Shown here: piece after piece, positions 30,146-38,053 of the stretch | How the letters are laid out: each line of letters opens with the position of its first letter | Position numbering within the stretch: the stretch's first letter is position 1 | Assembly (NCBI GenBank): GCA_934140005.1 | Contig: CAKPBB010000007.1 | Coordinates: forward strand, 1-64,000 | Length of the DNA: 64,000 nt | Direction: 5' to 3' | From: an uncultured Clostridia bacterium | Lineage (GTDB): Bacteria > Bacillota > Clostridia > TANB77 > CAG-508 | Notes under the pieces: model-generated | Seen by the model: the letters and a program-made list of their open reading frames with translations, nothing else | Told to the model about the DNA's origin: nothing | The model's database searches: none | Program-made: the position numbers and the translations under genes

Positions 30146-30529
30146 CTATTCAACTTTTATGCTATTATCTGCAAAATCTCTTATTATTGTTACTAGGAAA
30201 CTAGCTCCCATCATTACAACAGCACCTATAACATATACTGTTGCACCTTTTTTGATTTCTGCTCTATCATTTGGAGATGAAACCATATATTTAATTGCAA
30301 GAACTGTTAACATTATAATAGCAATTGCAGCTGTTGCTATTCTTACGGCATCAAGTATTCCTGCAAATAAATTTGTAACTTCATTACTTCCTTGTAAATC
30401 AGATCCACTTGAACCACCAAAACTACTTGTAATCTCAGAACCGCTTACAGCAAAAACCTGTGAAAATATTGCAAATATAAATAAACTTATTAATAAAAGA
30501 ATACTAATTTTTTTTATATATTTCTTCAT
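30146..30529 (-). CDS. VirB2/TrbC-like pilin candidate 5
   Basis: 127 residues from the ATG of MKKYIKKISILL; an upstream in-frame GTG at 30547 is less likely because AAGGGA would then lie inside the gene. Signal peptide (ISILLLISLFIFAIFSQVFA), a Gly/Ser-rich polar segment, then two helices around LAIKYMVSSPNDRAEIKKGA. The loop is nearly identical to those of pilins 1-4. A consensus promoter lies at 30591-30619. It is transcribed divergently from the 534-residue membrane gene. Confidence 0.83.
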   Translation of the reverse strand: MKKYIKKISILLLISLFIFAIFSQVFAVSGSEITSSFGGSSGSDLQGSNEVTNLFAGILDAVRIATAAIAIIMLTVLAIKYMVSSPNDRAEIKKGATVYVIGAVVMMGASFLVTIIRDFADNSIKVE

Positions 30530-30590
30530 ATAAATCTTTCCCTTCACTATTCATATAAGGCTATATGTTCCTTTACACACTATTATATTA

Positions 30591-30619
30591 ATTATAAACT
30601 ATTTAAATATTTTTTTCAA
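30591..30619 (-). promoter_or_regulatory. Sigma-A-type promoter before pilin 5
   Basis: Minus strand: TTGAAA (30614-30619), 17-base spacer, TATAAT (30591-30596). It is the same design as the promoters before pilins 1, 2 and 7. Confidence 0.82.
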
Positions 30620-30684
30620 CATCAGTGCTAAAATTTATCAAATCATTTTCTTTTACTGAATTTTTCGACATATTTTTTATTTTC

Positions 30685-30715
30685 ATACCATATATGTCAT
30701 TTTATATGGTATAAT
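30685..30715 (+). promoter_or_regulatory. Perfect 10-bp inverted repeat overlapping the -10 box of the 534-residue membrane gene
   Basis: ATACCATATA (30685-30694) and TATATGGTAT (30703-30712) are perfect inverted copies eight bases apart. The second arm overlaps a TATAAT box at 30710-30715. No good -35 box is seen (ACCATA at the expected place), which fits an activator- or repressor-controlled promoter. GGAGG and the ATG follow 20-30 bases later. Confidence 0.6.
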
Positions 30716-30742
30716 ATCTAAAAATTTATTTGGAGGTTTAAA

Positions 30743-32347
30743 ATGAAAAAAATATCAAAAAATAAAGTATTTTTTATTTTTTCATGCTTAGCAATTGCCT
30801 TTTTCACAGCAGCATTAGTTCCAAAAACATTTCAAAATGATACTTTTTTCAATATTTCTATTGGAAAATATATTTTAAATAATGGTATTGATATGCAAGA
30901 ACATTTTTCATGGGTACCAAATCTAGCTTATACTTATTCCCACTGGGCATTTGATATAATTATATATCTTTTATACAATTGTTGGAATTTTACAGGTATC
31001 TATGTTTTTACAATTATTTTTTCAGCAATTATAGCTGTTACTTTATTTACTCTATTATCAAAAGCATATAAAACTCCTGTTTCTGCTTTTTTAGTAACAG
31101 CTGTTTCTGTCTTCGTAGTAAAAGATGCATTTACAGCACGTTCACAAATAATATCTTTCTTATGTTTTATAATTGAAATATATTGTTTAGAACAATTTAT
31201 AGAAACAAATAAAAAAAGATATCCTTTAATATTAGTTGCATTATCAATAGTTATAGCAAATTTTCATGCAGCAACTTGGCCTTTAATTTTAGTTTTATTT
31301 TTACCATATCTTGCTGCTGGATTTTTCAATCTAATTTCTTGTAAAAACATTTATACTTTTTTAGCTAATTTTAAAGAAAAACAATTACAAAAATTAGATA
31401 TAAATTCTTCTAAGGCAACTAAATGCAAAGAAGATATTGAATATTATAAAAAACTAGCAAAAGATAAAATTTTATCTGATAAATCAAAATTACAATTAAG
31501 AAATGATTACAACTTTAAAAATTTAATTATTGTGTTCATCATAATTTCACTTACAGGTTTAATTACACCAATACATGGTGTACCTTATACATATATAATA
31601 AAATCTATGACTGGAACAAGCAATTTTGAAAATGCAGTTTCAATTGATTACATTAGTGAAATGCAACCAATTATTCCCGTAGGCAGTTTAGCATTTTTTG
31701 TTTTTTTAAGTTTGATTATTTTTACACTAGCATTCATGCCAACCAAAATAAAAGTAGAACATGGATTTTTAATACTAGGTCTTTTAATAATGACACTATA
31801 TAGCAGACGCTATGTATATTTATTAGTTCTACTTAGTGCATTTCCAATTTGTGAACTTATTTCACAATGTGTTAACAAAGATACGGAAAAGCAAATTGAA
31901 AATTCCATATTATCATTTATATTATGTATATGTTCAATAATCTTTCTATTTGTAAGTATTTTTAATAAACAAGAAGATCCTTATGTAGATGAAACAAAAT
32001 ATCCTACAAAAGTAGTAGATTATATAAAAGAAAATGTAGATTACAAAAATATGAGAATTTATAATTCTTATGATAATGGAAGTTATTTGATGTTAAATGA
32101 TATTCCTGTTTTCATAGATTCTAGGCTAGATGTTTATTGTAGCGAATTTAATGATACTGATGTTTTTAAAGACTACATCTATGTAACAGCTGGAAAAGCA
32201 AATTATGAGAATATTTTCTCAAAATATGATTTTACACATATTTTATTATATAAAAAAGAAATTGCTAATCAATATATTACAAATGATACAAATTACAAAT
32301 TATTATATGAAGATGAATATTTCTCTTTTTATCAAAAATTAAATTAA
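30743..32347 (+). CDS. Polytopic membrane protein, GT-C-like, unknown function
   Basis: 534 residues with about ten hydrophobic segments. The first outer loop carries QNDTFFNISIGKYILNNGI, the acidic motif typical of GT-C-like membrane glycosyltransferase relatives. The C-terminal soluble part (MRIYNSYDNGSYLMLND, VFIDSRLDVY) is found in a widespread family of uncharacterised bacterial membrane proteins. TTTGGAGG precedes the ATG. It lies on the opposite strand between pilins 4 and 5, and a shared terminator stands between it and pilin 4. Whether it modifies the pilus or the cell surface with sugar is a guess from location. Confidence 0.75.
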   Translation: MKKISKNKVFFIFSCLAIAFFTAALVPKTFQNDTFFNISIGKYILNNGIDMQEHFSWVPNLAYTYSHWAFDIIIYLLYNCWNFTGIYVFTIIFSAIIAVTLFTLLSKAYKTPVSAFLVTAVSVFVVKDAFTARSQIISFLCFIIEIYCLEQFIETNKKRYPLILVALSIVIANFHAATWPLILVLFLPYLAAGFFNLISCKNIYTFLANFKEKQLQKLDINSSKATKCKEDIEYYKKLAKDKILSDKSKLQLRNDYNFKNLIIVFIIISLTGLITPIHGVPYTYIIKSMTGTSNFENAVSIDYISEMQPIIPVGSLAFFVFLSLIIFTLAFMPTKIKVEHGFLILGLLIMTLYSRRYVYLLVLLSAFPICELISQCVNKDTEKQIENSILSFILCICSIIFLFVSIFNKQEDPYVDETKYPTKVVDYIKENVDYKNMRIYNSYDNGSYLMLNDIPVFIDSRLDVYCSEFNDTDVFKDYIYVTAGKANYENIFSKYDFTHILLYKKEIANQYITNDTNYKLLYEDEYFSFYQKLN

Positions 32348-32368
32348 ATCTTATTTCTATGCACATAT

Positions 32369-32410
32369 AAAAATACTGTTGATATATTTTCTCTTATCAA
32401 CAGTATTTTT
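32369..32410. terminator. Bidirectional terminator between the membrane gene and pilin 4
   Basis: A 16-bp perfect stem (32369-32384 with 32395-32410) with A-rich left and T-rich right arms lies in the 79-base gap between two converging genes. Confidence 0.88.
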
Positions 32411-32426
32411 TATATTTTTAAAATTA

Positions 32427-32810
32427 CTATGCCTTTATATTTCCTTGTGCAAATTTTTGAATAATTGCTAAAATTCCAGATGCTGCAAACATTACAACTG
32501 CCCCAACTATATAAACAACTGCATATTTTTTTATCTCTGCTTTTTCGTTTGGTGCTGATGACATATATTTAATTGCTAATACAGTTAGCATTATTAAAGC
32601 TACACCAACTGCTACTATTCTTGCAACTTGTAATATTGCACCAACAATATTAGTAGTTGAACTAGCAGCTGCACTATTATCTGTTTTTCCATCAATTGCT
32701 GATATTTTGCTTCCAAAATCATATCCATCGGCATATACCATTGGCATGAAAGCACTTACAACAGTAGTGAATATAATTATAGACACTAAAACTATACTTA
32801 ATTTTTTCAT
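32427..32810 (-). CDS. VirB2/TrbC-like pilin candidate 4
   Basis: 127 residues: signal peptide (IVLVSIIIFTTVVSAFMPMVYA), then two helices around LAIKYMSSAPNEKAEIKKYA. The hydrophobic cores and loop are almost the same as in pilin 3, including VAVGVALIMLTVLAIKYMSS, while the mature N-terminal segment differs. AGGAGG precedes the ATG. It is 17 bases downstream of pilin 3 and probably co-transcribed with pilins 2 and 3. Confidence 0.83.
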   Translation of the reverse strand: MKKLSIVLVSIIIFTTVVSAFMPMVYADGYDFGSKISAIDGKTDNSAAASSTTNIVGAILQVARIVAVGVALIMLTVLAIKYMSSAPNEKAEIKKYAVVYIVGAVVMFAASGILAIIQKFAQGNIKA

Positions 32811-32827
32811 ACTTCTCCTCCTAACTT

Positions 32828-33220
32828 CTAACTAGCTGATATATTGCTAGAGAATTTTTCAATTATTTGTAAAATTCCTGCTGCTCCGAATAGTACAATT
32901 GCACCTACTACATATACAACTGCATGTTTTTTTATAGAAGCTCTATCATTTGGTGCTGATGACATATATTTGATTGCTAATACAGTTAGCATTATTAAAG
33001 CTACACCAACTGCTACTATTTTTAGTATGTAAAAAACTGCGCCTATTACATTGCCAACAGAATCTGCTGCAGCTGAATTTCCAGCACCTTCAATTGAAGA
33101 TATATCTGGCATTGCACTTCCTTCTGCAAAGACATTACCTTGAAACGCAACTAATACTGTTGAAAAAATTATTAGTGCTATTGCAAGGATCATTCCTTTT
33201 TTTAATAAAATCTCCTTCAT
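32828..33220 (-). CDS. VirB2/TrbC-like pilin candidate 3
   Basis: 130 residues with a signal peptide (GMILAIALIIFSTVLVAFQGNVFA) and two helices around LAIKYMSSAPNDRASIKKHA. The mature N-terminus (EGSAMPDISSIEGAGNSAAA) is polar and unlike the other copies. The gene is flanked by pilins 2 and 4 at 23 and 17 bases. Together with pilin 4 it is the closest pair in the cluster, suggesting a recent duplication. Confidence 0.83.
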   Translation of the reverse strand: MKEILLKKGMILAIALIIFSTVLVAFQGNVFAEGSAMPDISSIEGAGNSAAADSVGNVIGAVFYILKIVAVGVALIMLTVLAIKYMSSAPNDRASIKKHAVVYVVGAIVLFGAAGILQIIEKFSSNISAS

Positions 33221-33243
33221 ACTTTTTCTCCTTTTTTATATTT

Positions 33244-33615
33244 CTATGCTTGCATGTTTGAATTTACAAATTTTTCGATTATTTGTAAAATTCCTGCTGC
33301 TCCAAATAGTACAACAGCTCCTATAACATATACAACTGCATTTTGTTTTATTGTAGCTCTTTCGTTAGCAGAAGAAGCCATATATTTAATTGCTAATACA
33401 GTTAACATTATTATTCCAGCTCCTACTGCAACAATCTTAATAATATACAATAATGTTCCAGCTGCTGTTTCTATTGAATTTCCAATTTGTCCACTATTTC
33501 CGTTATCAAAAGCTTTAACATCATAATTGTTATTGCTTGCAAAACTTGGAATAGATAATACAATGCAACTTAATAACAAAAAGATTGTAACACAACATAT
33601 CAATTTTTTGCTCAT
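33244..33615 (-). CDS. VirB2/TrbC-like pilin candidate 2
   Basis: 123 residues: signal peptide (LICCVTIFLLLSCIVLSIPSFA), a short Asn-rich segment, two helices around LAIKYMASSANERATIKQNA. GAAAGGAG precedes the ATG. A consensus promoter at 33649-33677 makes this the first gene of a pilin 2-3-4 operon. Confidence 0.83.
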   Translation of the reverse strand: MSKKLICCVTIFLLLSCIVLSIPSFASNNNYDVKAFDNGNSGQIGNSIETAAGTLLYIIKIVAVGAGIIMLTVLAIKYMASSANERATIKQNAVVYVIGAVVLFGAAGILQIIEKFVNSNMQA

Positions 33616-33648
33616 ATCAAGCTCCTTTCAAATTGATTCTTAATTTAA

Positions 33649-33677
33649 ATTATATAACATATTTACATTCTTTTCAA
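33649..33677 (-). promoter_or_regulatory. Sigma-A-type promoter before pilins 2-4
   Basis: Minus strand: TTGAAA (33672-33677), 17-base spacer, TATAAT (33649-33654), 33 bases before the start codon of pilin 2. Confidence 0.82.
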
Positions 33678-33811
33678 TATTATATAAATACAATTCCATT
33701 AAATATTTTATCTTTTTACAATATTTTTTGTCAATAAATTATAATTTTTGTAATCTAAAAGATATGTTAGAAATTTAAACTAAGCAATCTTCAAATATTT
33801 ATAGTATTAAA

Positions 33812-33845
33812 AAAGCAAAAAAAGACTCTCTGTAAAGAGAGCCTT
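33812..33845 (-). terminator. Terminator after pilin 1
   Basis: A 10-bp stem (33822-33831 with 33836-33845, one G-T pair) is followed on the minus strand by a T-rich run. It stands 14 bases beyond the stop of pilin 1, which is thus transcribed alone. Confidence 0.85.
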
Positions 33846-33858
33846 CTTCTTTTCAAAT

Positions 33859-34251
33859 TTAGTTGTTAGGACCTTGGATATTTTTTGAAAAAGATTTGAT
33901 AATTTGTAAGATACCTGTAGCGGCAAATAATACAATTGCACCTACAACATATACAACAGCATGTTTTTTGATATCTGCTTTATCACCAGGAGCTGCTGAA
34001 ATATATTTAATAGCAAGAACTATTAACATAATAATAGCAACACCAGTACCAATGATTTGGACAATATTAATTAAAGCACCAATAATATTTTGTGAACTTT
34101 CAGATGCACCAGAAGTATCTTTTCTGTTATTAAATTGTCCAATATTAAGTCCATCATCAGATTGTGTTGCAAAAACAACTTGTGTTCCAACAGCTACTAC
34201 CATCATTGCTACTAATAAAATAGCAACTATTTTCATAACTTTCTTTGTCAT
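33859..34251 (-). CDS. VirB2/TrbC-like pilin candidate 1
   Basis: 130 residues: signal peptide (IVAILLVAMMVVAVGTQVVFA), a polar mature N-terminus (TQSDDGLNIGQFNNRKD), two helices around LAIKYISAAPGDKADIKKHA. AAAGGAGG precedes the ATG; it has its own promoter and its own terminator. A monocistronic, well-equipped pilin gene could be the major subunit, with the other six as minor or alternative subunits; that is inference. Confidence 0.83.
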   Translation of the reverse strand: MTKKVMKIVAILLVAMMVVAVGTQVVFATQSDDGLNIGQFNNRKDTSGASESSQNIIGALINIVQIIGTGVAIIMLIVLAIKYISAAPGDKADIKKHAVVYVVGAIVLFAATGILQIIKSFSKNIQGPNN

Positions 34252-34292
34252 GGTTTTTTTCCTCCTTTATTTTATACTCATACTTATAATTT

Positions 34293-34321
34293 ATTATAAA
34301 CCTTTTTTGGCTAAATTTCAA
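34293..34321 (-). promoter_or_regulatory. Sigma-A-type promoter before pilin 1
   Basis: Minus strand: TTGAAA (34316-34321), 17-base spacer, TATAAT (34293-34298), about 40 bases before the start codon. Confidence 0.82.
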
Positions 34322-34473
34322 TATAAGTATATATTTTTTCATATAATGATATTTTAGCATATATCTATTTTTTTGTAAATATTAAATTTTGTTTAATTTT
34401 TGTTTTTCAACATTTTTATACTTTTTTCTGTTAATTTTACTTCTTAAAAAAATATATTCTATAACATCTCGAC

Positions 34474-34836
34474 TTATTTTTTTATTTTTTTCCATTCTTC
34501 TTGTTTAAAACCTAACAATACATTGCCCGTTTCAATTTCAATTAAAATAGGTCTTTTTATTAGCATACCATTAGATGCAAGCATTACTATTTTTTCGTCA
34601 TCTGTTAATTTTTTTATTTCTTCTTTTAAATTCATACTTTTATATAATAAACCACTTGTATTAAAAAATTTTTTAATTGGTAATTTACTTTTTTCAATCC
34701 AAATTTTTAATTCTTCTATTGTTGGTGTTTCAGTAACTATATTTCTACTTTCAAAATTTATACCATTTTCTTTCAAAAACTTTTCAGCATTTTTACATGT
34801 ACTACACTTTGGATATTCTATCAATAAATATTTCAT
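34474..34836 (-). CDS. ArsC/Spx-family thioredoxin-fold protein (YffB-like)
   Basis: 120 residues from the ATG that follows AAGAGGAAATTT; a 31-residue longer reading has no ribosome site. The N-terminus MKYLLIEYPKCSTCKNAEKF holds the family's Cys-x-x-Cys (Cys11, Cys14). IKKFFNTSGLLYKSM, NGMLIKRPILIEI and LLGFKQEEWKKI follow in the order usual for arsenate-reductase-like proteins. The family includes true arsenate reductases, the RNA polymerase regulator Spx and uncharacterised members; without ars neighbours the substrate cannot be called. Confidence 0.88.
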   Translation of the reverse strand: MKYLLIEYPKCSTCKNAEKFLKENGINFESRNIVTETPTIEELKIWIEKSKLPIKKFFNTSGLLYKSMNLKEEIKKLTDDEKIVMLASNGMLIKRPILIEIETGNVLLGFKQEEWKKIKK

Positions 34837-34986
34837 AAATTTCCTCTTTTCTAATATAATTTTATATAAGTTTAATGTTTCAGATTTTATTGTAATGTTT
34901 TTATGTATATCACATATTAATTTTATCATATTTTTGATAATTTATCCAGCTATTTTAAAATTTTCCATATTTTTTTGCATAAAGTA

Positions 34987-35015
34987 TTGACTTTTGCATA
35001 TAATGATACTATAAT
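34987..35015 (+). promoter_or_regulatory. Strong promoter of the initiator tRNA gene
   Basis: TTGACT (34987-34992), 17-base spacer, TATAAT (35010-35015), eleven bases before the tRNA. Confidence 0.85.
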
Positions 35016-35026
35016 AAAGAAGTCAT

Positions 35027-35102
35027 CGCGGGGTGGAGCAGTTGGCAGCTCGTTGGGCTCATAACCCAAAGGTCGTAAGTTCGAGTCTTACCCCCGCAAC
35101 CA
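35027..35102 (+). tRNA. Initiator tRNA-Met (fMet, anticodon CAT)
   Basis: The anticodon loop CTCATAA reads CAT. Two initiator hallmarks are visible: the first acceptor base C faces A (C1-A72 mismatch, CGCGGGG against CCCCGCA), and the anticodon stem ends in three G-C pairs (TTGGG/CCCAA). CCA is encoded. Confidence 0.95.
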
Positions 35103-35136
35103 AAAAACACCATTTTATAAATGGTGTTTTTATTAT
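35103..35136 (+). terminator. Terminator after the initiator tRNA
   Basis: The stem AAACACCATTT / AAATGGTGTTT is followed by TTATTATTTT directly behind the CCA end. Confidence 0.85.
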
Positions 35137-35327
35137 TTTCTATTTAATTTAACTCAAAAAATCAAGTTGTCGACCATTTTTTGATATATTAGTATCATTT
35201 TTGGTCAATAACTAACCTTTTTAGCTTCTATATTTACAATAATTGCTTTGCTATATATTTTATGATAAAATGTTAATAATTTAATAAAAATCGCATTATT
35301 TTGTAGCATAAATAAAGAAAGGTACGT

Positions 35328-36752
35328 ATGAATTCTAAAAAAACAAAAATTAAAAATATTATATATATACTAATTTACAGTATTCTAATTATTAGTATTG
35401 GAATGTTGCATGAACCATGGAGTGATGAAGCACAATCTTGGCTTATTGCAAGAGATGCTAATTTTCATGACATATTCTTTAAATACACATCATATGAAGG
35501 TTGCTTTCCATTATGGATATGCATATTAAAAATGTTTATAATTTTAGGTGGAAAATATAAATATCTACACATAATTTCTAGTGTAATTACCATTATTTCA
35601 GCTTATTTAATTATTTCTAACCAGAAAATAAAAAAAGAATTTAGATACTTAATCCCTTTAAATTTTTGGTTTTTCTATCAATATGGAATTATCTCACGAA
35701 ACTACTCTTTGATTACATTATCATTTTCGCTCTTTTTATTCTTATATGAAGATAGGCATAATAAAAAAATTAAATATACAATTCTACTAATCTTTATTTC
35801 AATGATAAATATGTATGGAATGATTATTTCCGGAATTTTATTTTTACAATTATGTATTGAAAATTTCAAGAAAAAAAATCTATTAAACTTATACTACATT
35901 CCAATAGTAATTACATATATTTTTGAAATTTTTGTACTAATGCCACAAAAAGATTTGTTAATATACTTTTATTACCAATCTGGCACTTTACAAATATTTT
36001 GCAATTTATTTTTACGAATTATAACATGCCAAAATAATATGCTTATTCAATCATGTAATTTAATAACTGTTGTTTTAATTGTTTCTATTATTATATCACT
36101 TAAAAAATATAATAAAATAAACATTTTCTCATTTATGGAACTTTGTATACTTATATTTTTCCTATTAGTACGTGGCACTAGCCACCATTTTGGAATTTTA
36201 TTTTTTATAATAATTGCTGACTTAATTTTTTATACTCCAAAAATAACCAACATAAAGGAAAAACATATTGTTGAAACTATCACTACAATTATTTTAATTA
36301 CATATACATTATTAAGTGTAAAATCTAGTATTGATGACATTTTTAAAGATTATTCAGGTGCTTATAATATGTCAAGATATATATCTGAAAATAATATTCA
36401 AAATAATGAAATATTCGCAATAGGATACAAATGTACTGCAGTGCTTCCATATTTTGATGAAAATATTTTTTGCAACAGAAACACTACATTTTATACTTGG
36501 GATTATTCTAATAATGATAACAAGTTATATAATGCCTTAGATGTGATAGAAATTCTTACTGATATGTTCAATGATTCACCAAAATATATTCTATTGCAAC
36601 AACAAAACTTATCTAATACTTTTAATAGTTGTTTTAAAGATGTTATTGATGATTCAAATTTATATGAAATTATTTATGAAACAGATGGTCAAAACTTTTT
36701 CAAAGGAAGTTATAATGAAGATGAAGGTTTTATATTATATAGGTTAAAATAA
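35328..36752 (+). CDS. GT39-like polytopic membrane glycosyltransferase candidate
   Basis: 474 residues with about nine hydrophobic segments. The first outer loop has HEPWSDEAQSWLIARD (Asp33-Glu34), the acidic pair typical of GT-C enzymes of the GT39/ArnT type that use lipid-linked sugars. The C-terminal outer domain includes NEIFAIGYKCTAVLPYFD. GAAAGG precedes the ATG. No sugar-pathway neighbours are present, so donor and acceptor are unknown. Confidence 0.75.
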   Translation: MNSKKTKIKNIIYILIYSILIISIGMLHEPWSDEAQSWLIARDANFHDIFFKYTSYEGCFPLWICILKMFIILGGKYKYLHIISSVITIISAYLIISNQKIKKEFRYLIPLNFWFFYQYGIISRNYSLITLSFSLFLFLYEDRHNKKIKYTILLIFISMINMYGMIISGILFLQLCIENFKKKNLLNLYYIPIVITYIFEIFVLMPQKDLLIYFYYQSGTLQIFCNLFLRIITCQNNMLIQSCNLITVVLIVSIIISLKKYNKINIFSFMELCILIFFLLVRGTSHHFGILFFIIIADLIFYTPKITNIKEKHIVETITTIILITYTLLSVKSSIDDIFKDYSGAYNMSRYISENNIQNNEIFAIGYKCTAVLPYFDENIFCNRNTTFYTWDYSNNDNKLYNALDVIEILTDMFNDSPKYILLQQQNLSNTFNSCFKDVIDDSNLYEIIYETDGQNFFKGSYNEDEGFILYRLK

Positions 36753-37073
36753 TTACATTGAAAGTTATAAAATATGTGTTTTGATATATCTAACTTTAAT
36801 TAAACAGGCTATGCAAAAAGGTATTGAACAACATATTGAAATCTTACAAAATAATTTAAATAACGACAATCCTACCGAAAAAAAACAAATTTCGCAAAGC
36901 CAAATTTCGACTGAAGATGATACTTTGGAATTGCAATTTACTAAAATTTAATTTTTTCGATATATTTTTCATTTTAATCAGATATTTTATTATAGAAATC
37001 CACAGAATAATACACAATCTGTGGATTTACTTGTGTATATTCTTTAATATTTCATTAAACTATATCTATTTTT
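36753..37073. other. 321-base gap with a possible gene remnant and a hairpin
   Basis: It holds a short open frame (36811-36951, described separately). It also holds a perfect 11-bp hairpin AAATCCACAGA/TCTGTGGATTT (36997-37007 with 37018-37028) without a following T-run on either strand. Nothing else is recognisable. Confidence 0.6.
36811..36951 (+). pseudogene. Short frame resembling the C-terminal end of a decayed gene
   Basis: 46 codons from ATG encode a charged, helical sequence (MQKGIEQHIEILQNNLNN, then Gln/Ser/Thr-rich, ending LELQFTKI). The frame is open upstream of the ATG as well (…LTLIKQA), there is no ribosome site, and codon use looks coding-like. It may be the tail of a lost gene, or chance. 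Confidence 0.3.
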
Positions 37074-38033
37074 TCATTTTAATTTCTCATCTAAATATTT
37101 ATTTGAAAATTCTTTTACTTTGCTCCAATATACTTCTGGCTTCACTTTCGAAGATTGTATATGTTCTGCCCCATCTATTGTCAATTTTTCCTTTTCGCAA
37201 CCTGCAACATTATAATTTAGCTCAAGCATATAATATGGTACAAAAGTATCTTCTGAACCATGTATAAATAATGTTGGTGTTTTTGAATTTTTTAGTTGAT
37301 TAGTTACAGAAACATCTTCAAAAAAATATCCAGCTTTAACTTTAGTTACCAAACTTGCAATATTTAAAAGAGGAAATGTACTTAATTTAAACATCTTTTT
37401 TAATTGATAACTAAACTCATCTTCTACAGAGCTATATCCACAATCTTCAATTGCACATTTTACATTTTGTGGTAACATTTCTCCAGTAGCCAACATTATT
37501 GTTGCAGCTCCCATAGATACTCCAAACAGAATAATCTCACTTTTTTCATATTTTTTACTTATATATTCAACCCAACTAACTACATCTAATCTGTCTTGCC
37601 ATCCCATCCCAATATAGTTGCTTTCACTTTTGCCACATCCTCTTAAATCTATATTTAAAACATTACAATTCATTTTAAAAAATCTTTGAGAATATTCTCC
37701 CATTTCTAAAGCATTACTTCCATAACCATGAACAATAATACACCATACATTCGAATCTATATTTTTAATTTCATATCCATGCAAATTCACTCCATCATTT
37801 GCTATTATATCTATTTCTTCAGAATTATCTTGTATCCAATTTGAATAAATCTCTTGTTCTGTTGGATATTCTTCATTTCCTCGATTACTTACATTAGACA
37901 GTAATTCTGTTTTATCAATGCTTGTACTTATTGTATATTCATACATATAATTTCCTATTATAAACATAATAGTAGTGCAAAAAATTAAAAATACTAGCAG
38001 AATTATTAAAAATGTTTTTAATACTTTTTTCAT
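37074..38033 (-). CDS. Membrane-anchored alpha/beta hydrolase
   Basis: 319 residues: N-terminal membrane helix or signal anchor (FLIILLVFLIFCTTIMFIIG), then a hydrolase fold. VHGYGSNALEMGEYSQRF forms the oxyanion region, the nucleophile Ser is in LFGVSMGAATIML, the acid is in FIHGSEDTFVPYYM, and the His is in IDGAEHIQSS. The order matches YqkD/YfhR-type serine hydrolases that face outward. The natural substrate (ester, peptide or lipid) cannot be told. The gene follows comEA by 20 bases and may share its transcript. Confidence 0.9.
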   Translation of the reverse strand: MKKVLKTFLIILLVFLIFCTTIMFIIGNYMYEYTISTSIDKTELLSNVSNRGNEEYPTEQEIYSNWIQDNSEEIDIIANDGVNLHGYEIKNIDSNVWCIIVHGYGSNALEMGEYSQRFFKMNCNVLNIDLRGCGKSESNYIGMGWQDRLDVVSWVEYISKKYEKSEIILFGVSMGAATIMLATGEMLPQNVKCAIEDCGYSSVEDEFSYQLKKMFKLSTFPLLNIASLVTKVKAGYFFEDVSVTNQLKNSKTPTLFIHGSEDTFVPYYMLELNYNVAGCEKEKLTIDGAEHIQSSKVKPEVYWSKVKEFSNKYLDEKLK

Positions 38034-38053
38034 ATTATCCCTTTTATTATAAT

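Noticed and set aside
30159..30533. Plus-strand frames opposite the pilin genes
   Set aside because: They mirror the pilin genes base for base, lack ribosome sites, and recur at the same relative place opposite each pilin, as shadows do.
4161..34251. Ordinary integrative conjugative element
   Set aside because: No relaxase, coupling protein, integrase, excisionase or flanking repeat could be found within the block, and tRNA genes at its sides (1-174 and 35027-35102) are intact with no duplicated 3' ends visible near the locus edges.
35169..35213. Operator-like inverted repeat GACCA…TGATA…TATCA…TGGTC behind the initiator tRNA
   Set aside because: Outer and inner 5-mers are inverted copies, but the T-runs between them are not complementary; in such AT-rich sequence this can arise by chance.
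36997..37028. Rho-independent terminator
   Set aside because: The 11-bp hairpin is perfect but no T-run follows on either strand, so I list it only as a hairpin in the gap.
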